Below, one piece after another: positions 6,263 through 10,374 of a stretch of 10,374 bases of DNA. The position numbers were made by a program, and so were the translations under genes. The notes beneath the pieces were generated by a model. It had not been told where the DNA came from and searched no databases. It saw only the letters and a program-made list of their open reading frames with translations. The stretch lies in assembly GCA_023437255.1 (NCBI GenBank), contig JAEZGR010000243.1:1-10374 (forward strand). The letters are read 5' to 3'. Numbering within the stretch: the stretch's first letter is position 1; each line of letters starts with the position of its first letter. The DNA is from Pseudomonadota bacterium. Lineage in GTDB: Bacteria > Pseudomonadota > Gammaproteobacteria > Burkholderiales > Burkholderiaceae_B.

Positions 6263-6277
6263 AGTTACAGCGATGCA

Positions 6278-7207
6278 TCAGAGCGCGTTGGTGAGCTCCG
6301 GCACTGCCTGGAACAGATCAGCGGCCAGACCGTAGTCGGCCACTCCGAAGATGGGCGCTTCGGCATCTTTGTTGATGGCCACGATCACCTTGGAGTCTTT
6401 CATGCCGGCCAGATGCTGAATGGCCCCGGAGATACCCACCGCAACGTACAGCTGCGGTGCAACGATCTTGCCGGTCTGACCGACCTGCCAGTCGTTGGGC
6501 GCGTAGCCGGCGTCAACGGCCGCACGCGACGCACCAAGCGCGGCACCGAGCTTGTCGGCGAGCGGATCGAGAATCTTGAAGTTCTCGGCACTGCCCAAGC
6601 CACGGCCACCCGAAACAACCACGGAAGCACCGGCCAGTTCGGGGCGATCGCTCTTGGCGAACTCACGCCCGACAAACGAGGACTGACCGGAGTCGGCCAC
6701 GGCGGCGACCGCTTCCACGGCAGCACTGCCACCTTCGGCAGCCGCCGCATCGAACGCGGTGGTGCGAACCGTGATGACCTTCACGTTGTCGGAAGATTGC
6801 ACGGTGGCAATGGCGTTACCCGCATAGATCGGACGCTGGAAGGTGTCGGCCGATTCGACGGCAATGATGTCGGAAATCTGCGCAACGTCGAGCTTGGCCG
6901 CCACACGCGGCGCAACGTTCTTGCCCGAAGCCGTGGCCGGGAACAGGATGTGACTGTAGTTGCCGGCGATCTCGAGCACCTGTGCAGCAACGTTTTCGGC
7001 CAGCCCGTACTCGAGCGAAGCGCCGTCGGCCAGAATGACCTTGCTGACGCCGGCAACCTTGGCAGCCTGATCGGCCACGGCCTGCGCCCCGCTACCTGCA
7101 ACCAGAACGTGAATATCGCCACCGATGGCAGCGGCCGCAGCTACAGCGCTGAGCGTCGCGGACTTCAGCTGGGCATTGTCGTGTTCAGCAATAACCAGAT
7201 TCGTCAT
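6278..7207 (-). CDS. etfA: Electron transfer flavoprotein, alpha subunit
   Basis: FAD-carrying subunit of the soluble heterodimer that accepts electrons from acyl-CoA dehydrogenases and passes them to ETF:quinone oxidoreductase. About 309 aa. Seen: N-terminal [13 protein letters not shown]; the C-terminal FAD domain with [15 protein letters not shown]; and the alpha-subunit signature [16 protein letters not shown] followed by [10 protein letters not shown], then [10 protein letters not shown] near the end. I choose the ATG at 7207 over the in-frame GTG at 7213, because AAAGGTGG is correctly spaced for the ATG and too close to the GTG, and the protein then begins [11 protein letters not shown] as usual. 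It follows etfB by two bases (TGA-TC-ATG), so the two are co-translated. Three hairpins, the last a terminator, follow the stop. The nearest likely electron donor in the window is the dehydrogenase at 18-1835. Confidence 0.97.
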   Translation of the reverse strand: MTNLVIAEHDNAQLKSATLSAVAAAAAIGGDIHVLVAGSGAQAVADQAAKVAGVSKVILADGASLEYGLAENVAAQVLEIAGNYSHILFPATASGKNVAPRVAAKLDVAQISDIIAVESADTFQRPIYAGNAIATVQSSDNVKVITVRTTAFDAAAAEGGSAAVEAVAAVADSGQSSFVGREFAKSDRPELAGASVVVSGGRGLGSAENFKILDPLADKLGAALGASRAAVDAGYAPNDWQVGQTGKIVAPQLYVAVGISGAIQHLAGMKDSKVIVAINKDAEAPIFGVADYGLAADLFQAVPELTNAL

Positions 7208-7209
7208 GA

Positions 7210-7959
7210 TCACACCACCTTTGCTTCATTCTTGAGTTTGTCGACCAGCGTTGCAACGTCGGGCACCATGATGCCGGCCTTGCGTGCGGGAGGCTCGGAG
7301 ACCTTGAGTGTCTTCAGGCGCGGAGCGACGTCGACGCCCAGATCTTCGGGCGTGACCGTGTCGAGCGGCTTCTTCTTGGCCTTCATGATGTTGGGCAGCG
7401 TGACGTAGCGCGGCTCGTTCAGACGCAGGTCGGTGGTGACGATGGCTGGCAGCGTGAGCGCGATGGTCTCGAGACCGCCGTCGACCTCACGGGTGACCTG
7501 CACCTTGTCGCCATCGACCTCGACCTTGCTGGCGAAGGTGGCCTGAGGCCAGCCCAGCAGGGCGGCCAGCATCTGACCGGTCTGGTTGGCGTCGTCGTCG
7601 ATGGCCTGCTTGCCCAGAATCACCAGGCGCGGCTGCTCCTTGTCGACCACCGCCTTCAGCAGCTTGGCCACGGCCAGGGGCTGCAGCTCGGCGTCGGTTT
7701 GAACCAGGATGCTGCGGTCAGCACCAATGGCCATGGCCGTGCGCAAGGTTTCTTGCGATTGTGCAACGCCGCAGGAAACAGCCACCACCTCGGCGACCGT
7801 ACCTTTTTCCTTGAGCCGCGTGGCCTCTTCGACGGCGATTTCGTCGAAGGGGTTCATGGACATCTTCACATTTGCGATGTCGACCCCACTTTGGTCTGAC
7901 TTGACGCGTACTTTGACGTTGTAATCAACGACGCGCTTGACAGGCACTAACACCTTCAT
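7210..7959 (-). CDS. etfB: Electron transfer flavoprotein, beta subunit
   Basis: Beta subunit of ETF, 249 aa, which binds AMP and carries the loop that docks onto partner dehydrogenases. Seen: [20 protein letters not shown] at the N-terminus, [12 protein letters not shown] (36-47), a nucleotide-binding stretch around [13 protein letters not shown] and [18 protein letters not shown], and the ETF-beta signature region [20 protein letters not shown] followed by the recognition loop [20 protein letters not shown]. Length and motifs are standard. The ATG has GGAGG seven bases upstream. It is first in the etfBA pair and sits 125 bp downstream of the deacetylase gene on the same strand. That gap holds a possible promoter and no clear terminator, so some read-through from the deacetylase is possible. 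Confidence 0.97.
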   Translation of the reverse strand: MKVLVPVKRVVDYNVKVRVKSDQSGVDIANVKMSMNPFDEIAVEEATRLKEKGTVAEVVAVSCGVAQSQETLRTAMAIGADRSILVQTDAELQPLAVAKLLKAVVDKEQPRLVILGKQAIDDDANQTGQMLAALLGWPQATFASKVEVDGDKVQVTREVDGGLETIALTLPAIVTTDLRLNEPRYVTLPNIMKAKKKPLDTVTPEDLGVDVAPRLKTLKVSEPPARKAGIMVPDVATLVDKLKNEAKVV

Positions 7960-8062
7960 CGAGCATCCTCCACGGATTCACAAATATAAAAAAAACTTGG
8001 CATCGCTGAATAACGCACCCGCGCCCCATTCACAAAGGCGACTGCCCTACTCGTTCCTGCCT

Positions 8063-8090
8063 CGTATACACAAAGACTTTTATTCTACAA
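8063..8090 (-). promoter_or_regulatory. Possible sigma70-type promoter for etfBA
   Basis: On the minus strand TTGTAG (8090-8085) and TATACG (8068-8063) are spaced by 16 bp and resemble -35 and -10 boxes. The -35 box overlaps the deacetylase stop codon. It would give a leader of about 95 bases before etfB. The matches are partial (4 of 6 each), so this is only a candidate. Confidence 0.3.
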
Positions 8091-9011
8091 CTTTGAAAGC
8101 GAACGAATATGGGCGACCACACTGCGGCCCAGGGCTGAAAGGTTGTAGCCCCCTTCGAGCATGCTCACGATACGGCCCTGCGCGGTGCGCTCGGCCAGGG
8201 TGACCAGTTGGTCGGTGATCCAGGCATAGTCACCCTCCACCATGCCCAATTGCCCCATTTCGTCTTCGCGGTGCGCGTCGAATCCGGCAGAGACAAAGAT
8301 CATTTGCGGTGCAAAATCGTACAGGCGCGGAATCCAGATATCGCTGACCACCTGGCGCAGGTCAAAGCCGGTGGTGTAGGCGTCGACCGGCACGTTCACC
8401 ATGTTGTCACGCAGCCCTTCGCGGCGCAGATTGGGGTAGAACGGGTGCTGATAGAAGCTGCACATCATGACGCGCGGTTCATCGAAGAAAATGTCTTCGG
8501 TACCGTTGCCATGGTGCACGTCGAAGTCGACGATCGCAACCCGCGACAAGCCATGGACTTCGAGCGCGTGTGCCGCCGCCACGGCCACATTATTGAAAAA
8601 ACAAAACCCCATGGCGCGCCGCGCCTCGGCGTGGTGGCCTGGCGGCCTGACGTTGCAGAAGGCCGAAACGGCCTCGCCCCGCATGAGCGCATCGACCGCC
8701 GCAATCCCGGCCCCCGCTGCTTCGAACGCCGCAGTCAGCGTGTGCGGATTCATCGAGGTATCACCGTCGATCGACGCATAGCCCGAGGCCGGAGACAAAG
8801 CCTTCAAATGGGCCAGATGTTCGGGAGCGTGTACGCGCAAGACCTCGGCTTCGGTGGCCGGCCGCGAGCTTTCAAGGGCGTCGAGCAAGGGCATGATACC
8901 GCTGGCCAACAAGTGATCGTTCACCGCGTCGAGCCGCTCGGGGCATTCAGGATGCCAGCTGCCCATTTCGTGCTGACGACACGCCGGGCTGGTAATGTAT
9001 AGGGTCTCCAT
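8085..9011 (-). CDS. Histone deacetylase-fold (HDAC/AcuC/acetylpolyamine amidohydrolase) hydrolase
   Basis: Zinc-dependent deacetylase-family protein of 308 aa, predicted to remove acetyl or other acyl groups from amines; bacterial members act on polyamines, protein lysines or small amides. Seen: N-terminal HPECPERLDAV (20-30); RPPGHHAEARRAMGFCFFNN with the catalytic histidine pair; VDFDVHHGNGTEDIFF, supplying the Asp and His zinc ligands; SAGFDAHREDEMGQL with the third ligand Asp; and LEGGYNLSAL with the transition-state tyrosine. The catalytic set is complete, so it should be active. This ATG is the first possible start because in-frame stops lie just upstream. No clear ribosome-binding site is visible. 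Its start is 11 bp from that of divergent mltB. The bacterial substrate is not predictable from sequence. Confidence 0.94.
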   Translation of the reverse strand: METLYITSPACRQHEMGSWHPECPERLDAVNDHLLASGIMPLLDALESSRPATEAEVLRVHAPEHLAHLKALSPASGYASIDGDTSMNPHTLTAAFEAAGAGIAAVDALMRGEAVSAFCNVRPPGHHAEARRAMGFCFFNNVAVAAAHALEVHGLSRVAIVDFDVHHGNGTEDIFFDEPRVMMCSFYQHPFYPNLRREGLRDNMVNVPVDAYTTGFDLRQVVSDIWIPRLYDFAPQMIFVSAGFDAHREDEMGQLGMVEGDYAWITDQLVTLAERTAQGRIVSMLEGGYNLSALGRSVVAHIRSLSKL

Positions 9012-9022
9012 AAAGGTCGATT

Positions 9023-10237
9023 ATGTTCAGACGAACCCGCATTTTGCAAGCCACGTTACTGACCCTGCTGACGACCGCCTGTGCCGGTGGCTCGCCCGGC
9101 CCCGGGCAGGCACCCTCGGGCCCGTCAACACAGGCTGGTCCGGCCTCCTCCAATCCCGGCCCCGCCACCCCTGGCACGGCTGCAGGCGCGCAAGCAGCAC
9201 CGATACAGGGCGGTCGCTCCGAAGTGTCGAGCCGGCCATTCACCGTGGCCGCCGGCGTGCTTGATCCCGATATCGAAGCGTTTGCCGAAGAAGTCGCCCG
9301 CGTGCGCTCACTGCCACTGGCACATGTGCGCGGCCTGCTGCTCGAGGCTCGTTACAGCGCCACCGCCGCCAGACTCATGGCGCCGTCACAGACCCGCATC
9401 CGGCGCAGCTGGGTCACGTATCGCAATCGTTACGTCGAACCGGTGCGCATCCGCGCGGGCCAACAGTTCTGGCAGGAAAACGCAGGACAGCTGGCAAAAA
9501 CCCAGCAGGCTTGGGGGGTACCCGCGTCAATCATCGTCGCGATCATTGGCGTCGAGACCATCTATGGCCGCTACACCGGAGACTTTCGGGTACTTGATGC
9601 GCTGGCCACGCTCGGTTTCCGGTATCCGGATGCGAGCCGCCCCGAACGCAGCCACCTGTTCCGCAACCAGTTGGCAGACCTGATTCAGCTCGATTACGCC
9701 GGGCAACTGAATGCACGCAGCGTGACCGGCTCTTTTGCGGGTGCAATGGGTCTGCCGCAATTCATGCCGGGAAGCCTGATGCGCTATGCCGCTGACGGCG
9801 ACCGCGATGGCACGATCGACCTGCACGGCAGCACGCCGGACGCCATCGAGTCAGTGGCACGCTTTCTGCGCCTGCACGGCTGGGTTCCCGGCCTGCCTGT
9901 GTTCGCCCCCGTGACCCTGCCTCTGAACCCCGGCGCCCTCGTCACAGGCGGGCTGGAGCCCACACTGACCTGGTCACAGCTGCAATCAGCCGGCGCACAG
10001 GCGCGCGGGCAGGCTGCCGCCCAATGGCAACAGCACCCGCTGGGAATGGTGAATTTGATCGACGAGCCGCGCAATACGGTGGAGTACCGGGTGGGAACGC
10101 CCAACTTCTTTGCGATCACTCATTACAACCGCAGCTACTTTTACGCCAGCTCAGTCGCGGATCTGGCTCGTGAGCTTGAGCAACGCATGGGGCAAACCCA
10201 TGCGTCGAATCAGTTGAAGACGCCGGTGGAAAGGTAA
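9023..10237 (+). CDS. mltB: Membrane-bound lytic murein transglycosylase B family lipoprotein
   Basis: Periplasmic enzyme of 404 aa that cleaves the MurNAc-GlcNAc bond of peptidoglycan, forming 1,6-anhydro ends. Seen: a lipoprotein signal peptide (MFRRTRILQ, hydrophobic core, TTAC with Cys20 as lipidation site); a Pro/Gly/Ala/Ser-rich linker (21-65); and the catalytic domain with [18 protein letters not shown] (169-186), where Glu178 matches the MltB catalytic Glu. [12 protein letters not shown] (191-202), [20 protein letters not shown] (236-255) and a [10 protein letters not shown] loop (258-267) follow, all family features. It is somewhat longer than E. coli MltB because of the linker. AAAGG six bases before the ATG serves as ribosome-binding site, and an in-frame TAA lies just upstream. 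The 3' end overlaps convergent cysM by 28 bp. Confidence 0.94.
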   Translation: MFRRTRILQATLLTLLTTACAGGSPGPGQAPSGPSTQAGPASSNPGPATPGTAAGAQAAPIQGGRSEVSSRPFTVAAGVLDPDIEAFAEEVARVRSLPLAHVRGLLLEARYSATAARLMAPSQTRIRRSWVTYRNRYVEPVRIRAGQQFWQENAGQLAKTQQAWGVPASIIVAIIGVETIYGRYTGDFRVLDALATLGFRYPDASRPERSHLFRNQLADLIQLDYAGQLNARSVTGSFAGAMGLPQFMPGSLMRYAADGDRDGTIDLHGSTPDAIESVARFLRLHGWVPGLPVFAPVTLPLNPGALVTGGLEPTLTWSQLQSAGAQARGQAAAQWQQHPLGMVNLIDEPRNTVEYRVGTPNFFAITHYNRSYFYASSVADLARELEQRMGQTHASNQLKTPVER

Positions 10238-10374
10238 CGATCGCCCCGGTCACACACGATGAAGACAATGGTGGCGTTCTCGACACGGCGGGCCACCCGC
10301 AGTGCGGCCACCAATGCGCCCGCCGACGAGATGCCCCCGAAGATGCCTTCTTCGGCAGCAAGGCGGCGGGCCAT
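10210..10374 (-). CDS. cysM: Cysteine synthase B (O-acetylserine sulfhydrylase), C-terminal part
   Basis: The last 54 codons of a gene running off the right edge of the window. The readable protein includes [20 protein letters not shown], then [18 protein letters not shown] and [12 protein letters not shown], ending in TGA. This is the characteristic tail of cysteine synthase B/CysM, a PLP enzyme making cysteine from O-acetylserine and sulfide or thiosulfate. The [11 protein letters not shown] ending favours CysM over CysK. The codon at the window edge happens to read ATG, but it is an internal methionine; a normal gene would extend about 240 codons further. It is convergent with mltB and the two coding regions overlap by 28 bp. 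Confidence 0.88.
   Translation of the reverse strand: MARRLAAEEGIFGGISSAGALVAALRVARRVENATIVFIVCDRGDRYLSTGVFN

Noticed and set aside
6239..7408. 389-codon plus-strand open frame over etfA and the end of etfB
   Set aside because: It is antisense to ETF genes carrying family signatures; the translation is unlike any family I know.
8208..9002. 264-codon plus-strand open frame antisense to the deacetylase
   Set aside because: It is a mirror of the conserved deacetylase coding sequence, with no independent evidence.
9081..9190. Pro/Gly/Ala/Ser-rich stretch as a possible tandem repeat
   Set aside because: It is an irregular low-complexity linker of the MltB lipoprotein with no fixed repeat unit.

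Overview
This GC-rich window carries nine genes, one of them cut by the window edge. It looks like a chromosomal segment from a betaproteobacterium of the order Burkholderiales, most likely the Alcaligenaceae (Bordetella / Achromobacter / Pusillimonas type). That placement rests on the Bug-type periplasmic binding protein beside a CaiB/BaiF CoA-transferase and a LysR regulator, the EtfB/EtfA pair near a large DmdC-type acyl-CoA dehydrogenase, and the protein sequence style. It is an inference; no rRNA or other taxonomic marker is present. I see no tRNA, rRNA, CRISPR, transposase, integrase or phage gene, and no gene-free stretch longer than 300 bases.

Layout from left to right. (1) 18-1835, minus: a 605-aa FAD acyl-CoA dehydrogenase. 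(2) 1957-5112, minus: a three-gene operon read caiB-like CoA-transferase, then an enoyl-CoA hydratase-fold protein (ATGA overlap), then a Bug/TctC periplasmic binding protein. It is closed by a strong intrinsic terminator. (3) 5210-6133, plus: a divergent LysR regulator resembling Nac. The AT-rich 97-bp gap between it and caiB holds a consensus -10 box and several inverted repeats. (4) 6165-7959, minus: etfB-etfA, followed by three hairpins, the last an intrinsic terminator. (5) 8085-9011, minus: a histone-deacetylase-fold hydrolase. (6) 9023-10237, plus: an MltB-type lytic transglycosylase lipoprotein whose start lies only 11 bp from that of the deacetylase. (7) 10210-10374, minus: the C-terminal 54 codons of cysteine synthase B (cysM), overlapping the end of mltB by 28 bp.

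How the genes may work together. The CoA-transferase would activate a carboxylate by CoA transfer, the hydratase-fold enzyme would act on the resulting acyl-CoA, and the dehydrogenase would pass electrons to EtfAB. The Bug protein would bind a carboxylate in the periplasm. The LysR protein probably controls the caiB-ech-bug operon and itself. The substrate cannot be read from the sequence. The caiB-ech-bug/lysR block sits between etfBA and the dehydrogenase, which are often adjacent in related bacteria, so it may be an inserted accessory module. The deacetylase, transglycosylase and cysM genes look like ordinary chromosomal neighbours.

Nothing here is a clearly new system. The points most worth a second look are the altered active site of the hydratase-fold protein, the regulatory repeats between lysR and caiB (including one pairing across the caiB start codon), the multi-hairpin etfA 3' region, and the 11-bp divergent start arrangement.
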